Assembly: GCA_017893485.1 (NCBI GenBank)
Contig: CM030367.1
Location: forward strand, 88,052,910-88,116,909
Source: Hemerocallis citrina
Lineage: Eukaryota > Streptophyta > Magnoliopsida > Asparagales > Asphodelaceae
DNA length: 64,000 bases
Reading direction: 5' to 3'
The notes below the pieces were generated by a model that saw only the letters and a list, made by a program, of their open reading frames with translations, had not been told where the DNA came from and did no database searches. The first letter of the stretch is position 1. The number at the start of each line of letters is the position of its first letter. This document shows, one piece after another, positions 1 through 10,018 of this stretch. The position numbers and the translations under genes were made by a program.

Positions 1-1263
1 TTAATATGAGAATAATAATATATATATAATCAACTATAAATTGGGACAGCAGTATACGTCTACAGTGAATCTCACTTTCCCACTCCTATGGGAAAGAGAA
101 TCTAATTACGCCAAAGGTTCTAGAAATTAGACTCTCCTCCAAAACCAACACCTACTCACCCGATGAATTCTAAGTCTTGTGCTATGCCTACCACTATTCT
201 GATCTTTACAGATCTAGTGTACAGGCAACAGTATAGGATTATATTCTAATGCTTACAAATCTACTGAAATATCATTATCAATTCTTACAAAATTCACAAT
301 CCAATTGCTAACGATGTCTAGTAACGCTCAGGTTTTTCTCAGATCATGATTCCACATAGAGTATCGTTTCATGCAAATTACCGAGACAGTATTTTTAAAC
401 AGCAATCTGGAAATTTGGAACATATGTGCACTAAAATCTCAATATCTCATAAACTACAACTCGGTTTGCAAATCCGTAATAAGTTCTGGATTCTACACTC
501 GAAAGGATACAGTATGCATGTATAAAAGGCTAAGTTTGGCTATAGGAAACTTGGTCCAATCTCAGTACAAGGCAGTCATTTAGTAGGCTAGAAAATCTGG
601 ACACTTCACGTTTTAAATCTCAATTCTCAAAATAGATATCTATAACAAGTAGTACGCTCCTACTTATAATCGATAATTAAAGTCATAATTTATCAAGTAA
701 CATGTCCAGAAAAATCATTATTCGTAACATTAAATTATAGAGTTCGAAACACACAAGAATTATACCAGCACATCAATACATTCTAAATAGATCCTATGAC
801 ATAATATTCATCTAGAATTAGTTATTATAACTGTGTATGAAATATGATAATCATGGAGGAAAATTGCAGGCATTTATCTATGAACATCAAATTAAGAAGA
901 GGATCAATTAGAAACAAACCAACATGAACATATTCGGTTAGAGAATGGGGTAGGTTACTTTGGCGTGAAAAGGGACAATGAATAGATTTCATGATATGAT
1001 AATTTAAACACAAAAAACTACTTGCTATGAGTTCATGGATAAGAGAGATCGCTTGCCTAATTCTGACGAAACCTTCATGTGCGTAGAACTTCGCGTGTTA
1101 CTTGGGCTCGGCTTTGTGCTCCACTTCCAGCAGAAGGGGACAACAACTACAACTGCGAGGACAGCAACAACGGCAGCAAGGACATCAAGGTATCGGTTTC
1201 AGGCTGAGTTGGTGTCAAGTTGGTGTTGAGCTGGTGTCAGGTAGGTTAAGGCAGTAGAGTTCG
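1..1263. other. AT-rich intergenic sequence, no gene seen
   Basis: Only short ORFs without recognisable domains occur here. No LTR ends, terminal inverted repeats or RNA gene signatures were found. Confidence 0.6.
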
Positions 1264-1283
1264 GGTTGTATGAAGGTGGCAAG

Positions 1284-1357
1284 GAGGTGAGATGGGTTTG
1301 TAAATGATGGTAGCAAGATGGAGGTGAGATGGGTTTGCAAATGATGGCAGCAAGATG
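1284..1357. repeat. Two-copy direct repeat, period 37 bp
   Basis: The motif gaggtgagatgggtttg begins at 1284 and again at 1321, followed in both units by aaatgatgg and agcaagatg. The surrounding sequence to about 1600 is G/A-rich on this strand. Confidence 0.75.
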
Positions 1358-1535
1358 GAGGTGTGGAGGTCGGGAATTGAATGAGATGGAGTTGGTGGCT
1401 TATGTTGGTGGGCGACTGGTCGGGTGCGCAAAGGACGAGGGAGAGGGGCTGCTGGTCGAGCGTTGGGCGGTTGCTGGTGGATGGAGCGCACAGGAAAGGG
1501 CGATGTGGATGGGTGTTGAGTGCACAAAAGAGGAG

Positions 1536-1590
1536 AGAGATAGAGAGAGAGAGAGTGAGTGAGAGCGAGAAAGAGAGAGAGAGTTCGTTG
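1536..1590. repeat. GA-rich microsatellite
   Basis: Interrupted GA dinucleotide run. The short plus-strand ORFs reading through it give Arg/Glu-rich peptides of no significance. Confidence 0.8.
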
Positions 1591-1599
1591 GGTTGATAT

Positions 1600-2280
1600 G
1601 AAAAAGAAACGGGATGTATGGAAATTAAAAAAATGGGGAAAAGAAGTTGAGGGGATCGTGGTAAGTTTGTTTAGGGAGAGATGGTGAGAAAGTTGGGTAG
1701 ATGAGAGATACGGGAGCCAGTTAGCTAGGATAGGTTATGGCTAGGGTTCGAATTTGAATGAAATTAATATTGTCGGATTAAAAAAGATACATAATAAAAT
1801 ATGTACAGATGAATTAGAGAGTTATATATACAGTCTCTATTACATAGTAAAATACGTACAGATAAATTAGAGAGTTACATATATAGTCTCTTAGTATCTC
1901 TTTTTGTACGCTTTGTTATGCTTTCATGTTACTCGCCACTCCATACATTTTTGTCAATATAATCGAAGGATCCAAATCAGGAAAGAACTTTAAATTTTTT
2001 ATGATAGGAAAAAAAACTCTTGAGTACAGGAAGAATTCATTCTCCCTAGCAGATCTATGTCATCTTTCTTCCACAAATATGAATCACAATGTAACTTTCA
2101 TGAGTTATTTGCATCCTCAACGTATGCTAAATACCTGACAAGTCTTTGCATAATATAATAAACTTAAATAAAGCACTTATGCTCTTACCATCATTTTCAT
2201 GTATAACTTAAACCCATGCAGGGCCGGCCCTGATCTCAGAGAGACCCGAGGCCCAAAAAAACAAAAAAACAAATATATAT
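1600..2280. other. Intergenic, small duplication only
   Basis: No gene seen. A diverged direct duplication (gtacagat.aattagagagtta, units starting near 1802 and 1855, period about 53 bp) lies at 1802-1892. Confidence 0.55.
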
Positions 2281-2645
2281 GGGAAGTCTTCCGTTGTGCA
2301 TCATCTATGGTGCACACGGTGTGTGCACTCGGCCTTCCCGCCTTCGTATCGACGATCCGAACCATTCACATTAATCTACACATCTAAATTAGTCTAAATA
2401 TGTAAAATCAAATCATTTAAAGTTCATTTGCCCATCTATTGAAGTGTTACAAAATTGTATGGCTAAAAATCATTGTTTTTTATAGTCACATAATGGATTG
2501 GCAAATTAATTTCAAATGATTTGATTTTACATATTTAGATTAATTTAGATGTGTAGATCAATGTGAACGGTTCAGATCGTCGATACGAAGGCGAGAATGC
2601 CGAGTGCACATAAGTGACAAGGAGGGGTGGTGCACAATGGAAGAT

Positions 2646-2649
<4 letters not shown>
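2281..2649. mobile_element. Foldback MITE, copy 1, in TA repeats
   Basis: A 369-bp near-palindrome. The left end (gggaagtcttccgttgtgca) is matched by the inverted right end (gaaaatcttccattgtgcac). Further in, the paired arms share the motif acatctaaatta and a central bend. It is flanked by a short TA stretch on the left and a 70-bp (TA)n on the right. Sequence and flanks match copies at 2720-3084 and 53553-53922. The (TA)n target resembles the rice Micron MITE type (family knowledge, not a sequence match I could test). No coding capacity. Confidence 0.8.

Positions 2650-2719
<70 letters not shown>
2650..2719. repeat. (TA)n microsatellite
   Basis: Uninterrupted TA dinucleotides shared as flank by two adjacent foldback MITEs. 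Confidence 0.95.
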
Positions 2720-2725
<6 letters not shown>

Positions 2726-3075
2726 CTTCCGTTGTGCATCACCTATGGTGCACACGGTGTGTGCACTCAGCATTCGGGTGTTCATATCGACGATCTGAAC
2801 CGTTTACATTGATCTACACATCTAACTACTCTAAATATGTAAAATCAAGTCATTTGAAATTCATTTACTCATGCGTTGAAGTATTAGAAAATTATATGGC
2901 TGAATATCGTTTTTTTTAATGACATGATGGATGGACAAATGAATTTTAAATGACTTGATTTTACATATTTAGACTAATTTAAATATGTAGATCAATGTAA
3001 ACAGTTCAGATCGTCGATATGAACACGCAAATGCCGAGTGCACACACTGTGTGCACCAAGGGTGGTGCACAACGG

Positions 3076-3084
<9 letters not shown>
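2720..3084. mobile_element. Foldback MITE, copy 2, in TA repeats
   Basis: Second 365-bp copy of the 2281-2649 family. The ends are agtctccttccgttgtgcat on the left and, inverted, agtctctttccgttgtgcac on the right. (TA)n lies on both sides. It lies in tandem with copy 1, separated only by the microsatellite. Confidence 0.85.

Positions 3085-3156
<72 letters not shown>
3085..3156. repeat. (TA)n microsatellite
   Basis: Pure TA run of about 72 bp on the right flank of the foldback MITE. Confidence 0.95.
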
Positions 3157-3160
<4 letters not shown>

Positions 3161-3547
3161 CAAGGCAAAAATTTTAATTAAGCCCTAAAGTATCGAATTT
3201 TAATTTACAAAAATACTAATATATCCAATTAAGCCCTAATCCCTAAAACACTAATCATTATAAAAAAACATTAATTCGAAATGACGAAACCCTGGCTTGA
3301 GACTCGCAACAATCAATCAATCAATCAATTCAAAACGATGAAACCTAACTTCTACAATTCTTCTACAATACTACAACTCCACAAGTCTACAACAATCAAA
3401 TAATTAATCAATTATGAAAAGTAAAAGAGGCAAAAAAATAACTACCAGTTTGTCAATTCTCGATGGTCAAACCAACGGCCACAAAGCAGAGCAGCTACAG
3501 CAGTCAACAAGCAACATGCCAATAACAATAGCAAGAAGCTATCGCAG
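3157..3547. other. Intergenic, no gene seen
   Basis: AT-rich sequence with scattered ccctaa-like motifs and a small tcaa run near 3313. The last bases before 3548 (tcaacaagcaacatgcca, near 3508) recur just right of the copia element at 29981, so this was already a local repeat before the insertion. Confidence 0.5.
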
Positions 3548-3552
3548 TCAAC

Positions 3553-3834
3553 TGTTAGAGATTATAAGAGATAATAATAATGAGAAATTAGGGTTAGGGT
3601 TTAATATCCCTACTGCTTGAGATATTATACCCTGATTATCAGAATTGAAATAATCTCAGGTAATACCATAAGACCAGTATATATGGGATAAGACTAGGTT
3701 TTGGGTACTGGGCTCTTGGCCCACTCAACCCGGTCCAATAACTCACAGATAACACGTGCACAACAGCGTTGCCCCATAGTACATTATACACAATAATATT
3801 CTGTTGTGTTGAGAATTTACATATATATCCAACA
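3553..3834 (-). repeat. Copia 3' LTR
   Basis: 282 bp. In element orientation it starts TGTTGGATATATATG and ends TCTCTAACA. A polypurine tract (ATGGGAGGAGAT) lies directly upstream at 3846-3835, which marks this as the 3' LTR of a minus-strand element. It closely matches the 29698-29980 copy. Confidence 0.88.
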
Positions 3835-3848
3835 ATCTCCTCCCATAT

Positions 3849-4773
3849 TCTAAATATATCAGGCAGTATCTGGTTATCTCATCAGTTCCACATATTATGG
3901 ACTGGATCACAATAATTTCAAATAAACATTGAATTACTAGAGTATAGTTCATACACTAAATCAATTATAACTCGAGTAGTTCAAATAAGACTAAACCAAA
4001 ATAATCAAATAGTTCTAAGACCATATCAAAACAAAACAGTTCACAATGACTAAACCAACTGGAGAAATCTGTCATAGTTTCAAAATTAACCAAAGCAAAT
4101 AAACTTCAAGAACAAAATAGGAGTTTCACAAGAGTCTTAAACTTAATAGAAGTTTTATCAAACAAGTGACAAATTTATTCTCGAGAGAAATAAACCAAAA
4201 TTTTATCCTTGAAAACTGTTGTATGTTTACTCGTCCATTTTGAGCAAATTATTATTTTGAAATCTATGTTGACAGATTCAACTCCTCCATCTTTGCTAGC
4301 TTATTGCAAATAAGAATATCATGAGACACATCTCTAAGAATTCTAGCGGATTTCATAAAGTATCTAGTTGCACAAAAGAACTTAGTACAATTCATAATTA
4401 GCTTAGCAAAAATGTAATGCAAGCAGGGTGGCCATACTCCACCTTTTCCCTCAAAAAATGTAATGCAGGCTTCATAATCAAATTTCTTTAACAAAATAAA
4501 GAACAGAACTATTATAGTTTTTACATAAGAACTATACTATGTTTCATATTGGAATGATAGAACAGTCAAATCAATTATGATTAATTCTGAATCATCAAAA
4601 TTGGAATGAAAAATAAATCCATAAGAGAGAGATATCATCAAAATTGGAATGATATATCGACAATTCTAAACATCAGAAACACATCGACAAGTTTTCACGC
4701 TTTCTTTTGGAATAATGAGATGATTCTAAGTAAGTTATGAGAATATATAGCATCATCAAATTTGAAATGAAGT
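3849..4773 (-). other. Copia 3' untranslated/internal remnant
   Basis: Decayed internal sequence between the polypurine tract and the RT1 insertion point. No protein domain is recognisable. The last five bases (GAAGT, 4769-4773) are the RT1 target site and recur at 17340-17344. Confidence 0.6.
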
Positions 4774-5358
4774 TGATATGGCTAAAAATAGGGTTAAATC
4801 GGAACCATCCAAAACGAGCGTGAATCTCAAAGTCCCAGGGACAAGATGGTAATCTCGCCTAAAGATGGGTCCGAAATGGGAATCGGGTCCTTCCTCCTGG
4901 ACCCGTTAGCCCGTTACCGGATTTAACCAGTTGAGAGCGGATCTCAACCCGTTAGGGGCCAGTCCAACAGGATCGGAATAAATCCTGGCTCCCCCCTGAT
5001 CGGGAGGAGGTGGTTATAACCACCCGTATCCTACCACACCGAAAAGTAGGGATCTTCTCTGATCCCGAAAGAGATCCCCATGGGCGACTATAAAACCCTC
5101 CTGATCTCCCACTGTAGAAGGTGATCACACTTTGCACACTTGAGCTCTTTTTTCCTCTCTTTTTTCTATGTATTGACTTGATCGTCGGAGGGTTCGTCGC
5201 TGGGATCCATCCCGGTGTCTCGAACGTTTGTGCAGGTCGCAAAGGAGCACAAAGGAGCCAGCCAGTTTCCAAGGAAGAAGAAGGGGTAAATCTTTGTGAG
5301 TTCCTCAAGAACCTACAAATCTCATATGCTGCCCCCACACCCGAATTCAGTGACAACA
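4774..5358 (+). repeat. RT1 5' LTR
   Basis: Starts TGATATGGCTAAAAA and ends ..GACAACA. A TATA box (TATAAAA) at 5099-5105 gives a probable start for the genomic RNA near 5130. It matches 16754-17339 over its whole length. Confidence 0.92.
5099..5105 (+). promoter_or_regulatory. LTR TATA box
   Basis: TATAAAA in the 5' LTR, conserved at 17080-17086 in the 3' LTR and at 42179-42173 in RT2. Confidence 0.7.
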
Positions 5359-5360
5359 GA

Positions 5361-5378
5361 TTGGCGCCGTCTGTAGGA
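5361..5378 (+). other. Primer binding site of RT1
   Basis: ttggcgccgtctgtagg lies two bases after the LTR end. TGGCGCCGTC is complementary to a tRNA 3' end of the Asp type (inference from known plant gypsy PBS sequences). Confidence 0.65.
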
Positions 5379-5663
5379 AACTCCACTCAACAAACAATCT
5401 CCTCTTCCTCCTTCAGCCCCAAAAAGAGATCCACGAACTCCAACCGAAGGACAACTTCCTTTCACCCTCCTCCTCCTCCTCCTGCACAGGGAGATCTCCC
5501 TCCTCCCAACCAGCCGACCCAACAGCTCGATCCTCGGGCTCCGCAGTCCGTCCAGCAGCCTTCGGGACCCCAGGCTATAGTAGGGGAACCCTCCCGATGG
5601 AGTCGTCACAAACAACCTGTCCATCAGGTTTGGGTCTCCATCCATAATGCCGACACCAACTCT

Positions 5664-7466
5664 ATGGCGTCCTATACTCCCCCCACTCCAAAGGACCTGC
5701 AGAACGTGATCAACAATCGGCAGACCGAGCACAGACCCGATCTCCGTACTCACCTGGAGAAGAGGCAAGCCCAAGGGTCGAACCCTCGCTACGAGCAGGC
5801 CAGGGACCATTCACCAACCCGATCAAACCGAGGGAGGTCCAACTCCCCACGTAGGCGAAGAAAGTCACCCCATCGTCGCCCAAGGTGGAGCCGTTCCCCG
5901 GTGGGTCGCCAGGCACTGCGGAACCATCACGAGCAGGAGGCCCCCATCACAAGGGCAGAATTCCAGCAATTTCAGGAGGCGGTCCTCCGGGCTCTCGCTG
6001 CCCCTAACAATGCCCGTAGGGCCCCCAGTCCTCGACCTACTCCTCGCCATCCTCGCAGATCCCGCAGTCCTCGACCGGCTCCTCGCCATCCCCGCCGATC
6101 CCGTAGTCCTCGGCCGGCTCCTCACCATCCTTGCCGATCCAGAAGTCCAAGGCAGGCTGCGAGCCATCACCGCTCCTCTCCCGATCATCATCGCCGCTCT
6201 CACAGCCCGCGACCTACCCCAAGTCACCCTCATCTCTCGATCAGTCCACCTCCTACTCTGAGCTATCACCAGTGCAGCCCCGGTCCTCCTTGTCATGAGA
6301 GCGAGTCTTGGGGCTCGACCAGACAGGACCAGAGGGAGGACTCAGTCTACCTCCGTCTCCACGAGATGGAGAGATGCCTCGGCCAGCTGGACCAAGGTGA
6401 GGGGCAACTGGCAAGGGACCTTCGTCCGAGCAGGCCCCCATTCTCCCGTGCCATTATGGAGGCTCGAGTTCCCGACAACTTTAAGCCTCCCTATTTCGAG
6501 ACCTATAATGGGGAGACGGACCCCGCAGATCACATCGAGAGTTTCAAAACTCTCATGATGATCCACCATGCTTCCGACTCCCTCCTCTGCAAGACCTTCC
6601 CGGCCACACTCAAGGAGCAGGCTCGGGAATGGTACTCGCGCCTGGCGTCGGCATCCATTTTCTCCTTCGATCAGTTCGAAGCTCTTTTCCTCACGGATTT
6701 TGTGAGCAGTCGACGCGCCGAGAAGACAAGCAACACCTTATTGTTCCTAAGTCAAAAGAAGGGCGAACCACTGAGGGATTATGTCAAACGGTTTATGGCC
6801 GAGGCTAGGTCCATTGCTTCTTTGGAACCCTCGGTCGCCACCCTCGCCTTTCAGTCCAACGTCCTCAATGCTAACCTCAGGGCGTCTCTCGCCAAGAAGC
6901 CCCCTCGGAACTTCTCAGAGCTCCTGCTTCGGAGCGAGAAGTACATCCGAGCAGAAGAAGCTGTCCGCTGCCCTACCTTCGAGGCCTCCTCTTCCGCAAA
7001 CAAGCGGAAGAGTACAGAAGAAGAAGGAGCTAAGAAGCTCCAGAAGGACAATGGGGGTCAGCGGCGTCCCCCTCCTCAGTTCGAGAAATTCACTCCACTT
7101 AACGCGAGTGTATCTGCCATCCTCATGGAGATAGGGAACGAGGGCCTTTTACCGCCTCCCCCAAGGATGAACACCCCGGCGAAGAAGATAGATCGGAGTA
7201 AGTGGTGCTGTTTCCATCGGGACCACGGGCACGATACTGATGAATGTCAGGCCTTGAAGGATGAAATCGAGGCCTTCATCCAGCGAGGGCAAATCAACCA
7301 GTTCGTGAAGAGGGACCAAGCCGATCCGCTCCCGCCGACTCGGGGGGCTAACAGGCGAAACGAGCAGCGTGCGGAGACTCCGGAGGCCGAGGTGGAGGGC
7401 ATCTTGCACTTGATTCAAGGAGGCCCAATGGGGGAGATTCCAACTCCTCCCGAAAAGCCTTTGTAA
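5664..7466 (+). CDS. RT1 Gag polyprotein, N-terminal part of the gag-pro reading frame
   Basis: Structural capsid/nucleocapsid protein of the retrotransposon, about 600 residues from the first ATG after the PBS. The open frame extends upstream into the LTR to 5121, but that start precedes or abuts the transcript start. In order: a basic region with about four 13-residue Arg/Ser/Pro units (RRSRSPRPAPRHP type, nt 6045-6170); the retrotransposon gag domain (nt 6463-6960, with REWYSRL); and a zinc knuckle variant, CCFHRDHGHDTDEC, near residue 515. The frame stops at TAA 7464-7466. RT2 has one more G in the run at 7430 and stays open into protease, so this stop is probably a one-base deletion. Confident for Gag, less so for the start. 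Confidence 0.85.
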   Translation: MASYTPPTPKDLQNVINNRQTEHRPDLRTHLEKRQAQGSNPRYEQARDHSPTRSNRGRSNSPRRRRKSPHRRPRWSRSPVGRQALRNHHEQEAPITRAEFQQFQEAVLRALAAPNNARRAPSPRPTPRHPRRSRSPRPAPRHPRRSRSPRPAPHHPCRSRSPRQAASHHRSSPDHHRRSHSPRPTPSHPHLSISPPPTLSYHQCSPGPPCHESESWGSTRQDQREDSVYLRLHEMERCLGQLDQGEGQLARDLRPSRPPFSRAIMEARVPDNFKPPYFETYNGETDPADHIESFKTLMMIHHASDSLLCKTFPATLKEQAREWYSRLASASIFSFDQFEALFLTDFVSSRRAEKTSNTLLFLSQKKGEPLRDYVKRFMAEARSIASLEPSVATLAFQSNVLNANLRASLAKKPPRNFSELLLRSEKYIRAEEAVRCPTFEASSSANKRKSTEEEGAKKLQKDNGGQRRPPPQFEKFTPLNASVSAILMEIGNEGLLPPPPRMNTPAKKIDRSKWCCFHRDHGHDTDECQALKDEIEAFIQRGQINQFVKRDQADPLPPTRGANRRNEQRAETPEAEVEGILHLIQGGPMGEIPTPPEKPL

Positions 7467-7906
7467 GGGAGGTTAATTCCGTACAGAGCCATCCTCCTCC
7501 AAAGGGCCTCAGGGTCCCGGTGACGTTCTCCGACAGAGACCTGGAGGGCGTCCATATGCCTCACTGCGAAATCCTCGTTATCAATCTACGCATGGCGAAC
7601 TTCGAGGTTCGTCGTGTCTTAGTCGATAACGGTAGCTCCGTTAACATACTCTTCTTGGAAGCCTTCAAAGGCCTCTCGCTGTCCAGGGACCGGCTCAAGC
7701 CTGTAGGCTACACCCTCCACAGGTTCACAGGGGTCCCAGTTACAGTCGAGGGAATTATAACCCTCGATGTAACGGCTGGAAAGACCCCTACAACTCGTAC
7801 GGAGCAGATGGACTTCATGGTAGTCGACGTCAAGGTCGCCTACAACGTTATCCTAGGAGACCAGGCTTGGTCATGCTTCAGGCCATCCCTTCAACCTATC
7901 ATATGA
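7430..7906 (+). pseudogene. RT1 aspartic protease segment
   Basis: Retroviral-type aspartic protease that would process the polyprotein. The active-site motif is VLVDNGSSVNILF, with the family's D-(T/S/N)-G-S/A core and the S-V-N-I-L tail typical of plant gypsy elements. Compared with RT2, one base is lost in the G-run near 7430 and one near 7857, so the frame starts late and ends early (QPII stop). The sequence resumes in another frame toward RT. Confidence 0.8.
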
Positions 7907-9105
7907 AGATGAAGTTCCCCACTCCCTCAGGAGTGGGAGAAGTGAGGGGAAGCCAGGAGGCAGCACGAAAGTGCTACATGATCTTAGTGGGGGGGTCCAG
8001 TTCTCTCTTTGGAATCGCTCGAACTTCCTCAAGAGGGAGGCCAAACCATCTCCGAGCCTGTCGACGAGTTGGAGGAAGTGGCCTTCTCTGAGGAGGACCC
8101 CACTAAGACATTCCGCCTCAGCAGAACTCTCTCCCCCTCCATAAAACAAAACATCTCCCGGTGTATACGAGAGAATCGTGACCTCTTTGCATGGACTGCA
8201 GCGGACATGCCCGGGATCTCAGAAGAGCTCTCGATGCACCATCTGAGCATCACTCCTAGGGTCAAACCTGTCCAGCAGAAGAGGCAAAAGTTTGCCCCCG
8301 AAAGGCAACAGGCGATCAAGGAGGAGGTTGAGAAACTCTTCAATTCCCGCTTTATTCAGGAGGTTAACTATCCTGAGTGGCTCTCCACCGTGGTAATGGC
8401 CAAGAAGGCCAATGGAAGTTGGCGGATATGCATAGACTTCACAGATCTCAACAAGGCGTGCCCGAAGGACCCCTTACCTCTTCCCAGCATCGATTCCCTC
8501 ATCGATACGACCACCGGACATGAGCTGCTCAGTTTTATGGATGCCTTCTAGGGATACAACCAAATCAGGATGTTCCCACCGGACATCCCGAAGACCTCGT
8601 TCGTGACGGACTAAGGCCTCTACTGCTATCGTGTTATGCCCTTCGGGTTGAAAAACATGGGGGCTACCTACCAGTGCCTGGTGAATAAGGTCTTCCGAGA
8701 TCAGATAGGCCGGAACAGGTAGGTCTACATCGACGACATGTTGGTCAAGAGCACTCAGGCATAGGAGCACACCCTCGACCTTCAAGAAGCCTTCGAGGTG
8801 CTCAGGAGACATAATATGAGACTAAACCCGAACAAGTGTGCATTCGGCATCTCATGGGGCAAATTTCTCGGGTTAATGGTCAGCCAGAAAGGCATAGATG
8901 CCAACCCCAAGAAAATCCAAGCCATTCTGAAAATGGCTCCCCCCTCTAATGTCAAAGAGGTGCAGAGGCTCACTGGGTGCCTCGCCGCCATCGGGCAATT
9001 TCTTTCCAAGTCCAGGGAGAAGTGCATCCCCTTCTTCAAAGCCCTCAGGGGGGCTAAAGGCTTCGAGTGGGAGCCACAGTAGCAAGAGTCCTTTGACAAG
9101 CTCAA
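7907..9105 (+). pseudogene. RT1 reverse transcriptase, broken by stops
   Basis: RNA-directed DNA polymerase domain. Visible motifs are WRICIDFTDLNKACPKD, the active-site box YIDDM (near 8730) and MRLNPNKCAFG, then the thumb/connection. A frameshift lies in the G-run near 7988. In-frame stops occur at 8549, 8614, 8719, 8762 and 9080 (approximate codon starts). The matching RT2 codons at 8614, 8762 and 9080 are CAA or CAG, so those three are C-to-T changes. Cannot make a full product. Confidence 0.88.
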
Positions 9106-9960
9106 AGAATACTTATCTACCCCCCCTCTCCTGAGTAAGCCAGCACCCGGAGAGGCCCTTTACCTCTACCTCGCAGCCTCGGACCAAATGCTCAGTGCGG
9201 TCCTCATGAGGGAAGAGAATAAGGCACAAAAGCCCATCTACTACGTGAGTAAGGTGCTCCGCGATGCCGAACTCCGTTATCCGGAACTGGAAAAGATGGC
9301 CCTCGCCTTGGTCATGGTGGCCCGTAAGCTTCGCCCCTACTTCCAATCTCATTCGGTGGTCATCCTTACCGACCAACCGCTGAAGTAGGTTCTTCACAAG
9401 CCGAAAACATCCGGGCGGCTCATGAAATGGTCTATCGAGCTAAGTCAGCACGATATCGGCTACCAACTCCGGACGGCTATAAAAGCCCAAGCTCTCGCCG
9501 AGTTCATCGTAGAAAAAAATACCATCCCCGACTCATACGAGTCACCGGCCGAACCCTCCGTCTGGACCGTCTATGTAGACGGGTCCTCCTGCGCTGATGG
9601 AAGCGGGGCCGGCGTCATCCTCACCGATCCCGACGCCTTCGTCCTCTAGTATTCCCTTCACCTCAACTTTCTGGCATCGAACAATGAAGCAGAGTATGAA
9701 GCCCTAATTGCGGGACTCTACTTGGCACGCAAGGCGGGTGCCGAACAGGTAAGGGTCTTCAGCGACTCCCAGTTAGTGGTCAATCAAGTGACCGGGGAGT
9801 ACGAGGCTAGAGATGACCGAATGGCCAGATACTTAGCAAAAGTAAGGGAGCTTCTCACTCTCCTCAGAGATGTTCAACTCCAGCGGGTTCCCCGAGAGGA
9901 TAATGCGCAAGCGGATGCCCTCTCTAAGCTCGCCTCCTCGTCCCTCCAAGGTTTGGAGTG
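9106..9960 (+). pseudogene. RT1 tandem RNase H domains
   Basis: Two RNase H-like parts follow RT. The first (about 9160-9520) is the gypsy-type domain ending ALAEFIVE. The second (about 9560-9940) starts WTVYVDGSSCADGSGAG and has AEYEALIAGL, VFSDSQLVVNQV and ADALSKLA, with acidic residues D, E, D, D as in archaeal-like RNase H. Dual RNase H is a recognised Tat-lineage trait. TAG stops near 9385 and 9646 stand where RT2 has CAA. A TGA near 9958 stands where RT2 has CGA. Confidence 0.85.
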
Positions 9961-10018
9961 AACTGTCCTAATAGAAGTTCTTCTCAAACCTAGTATCAAC
10001 GGAAATGGCTCGGAGCCA

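Noticed and set aside
3590..3606. Telomere-like ttagggttagggttta
   Set aside because: It is inside the copia LTR and recurs, mutated, in the partner LTR at 29738. No array.
5121..5663. Upstream ATG of the gag frame at 5121
   Set aside because: It lies about 16 bp after the LTR TATA box, before or at the RNA start, and would translate LTR and PBS.
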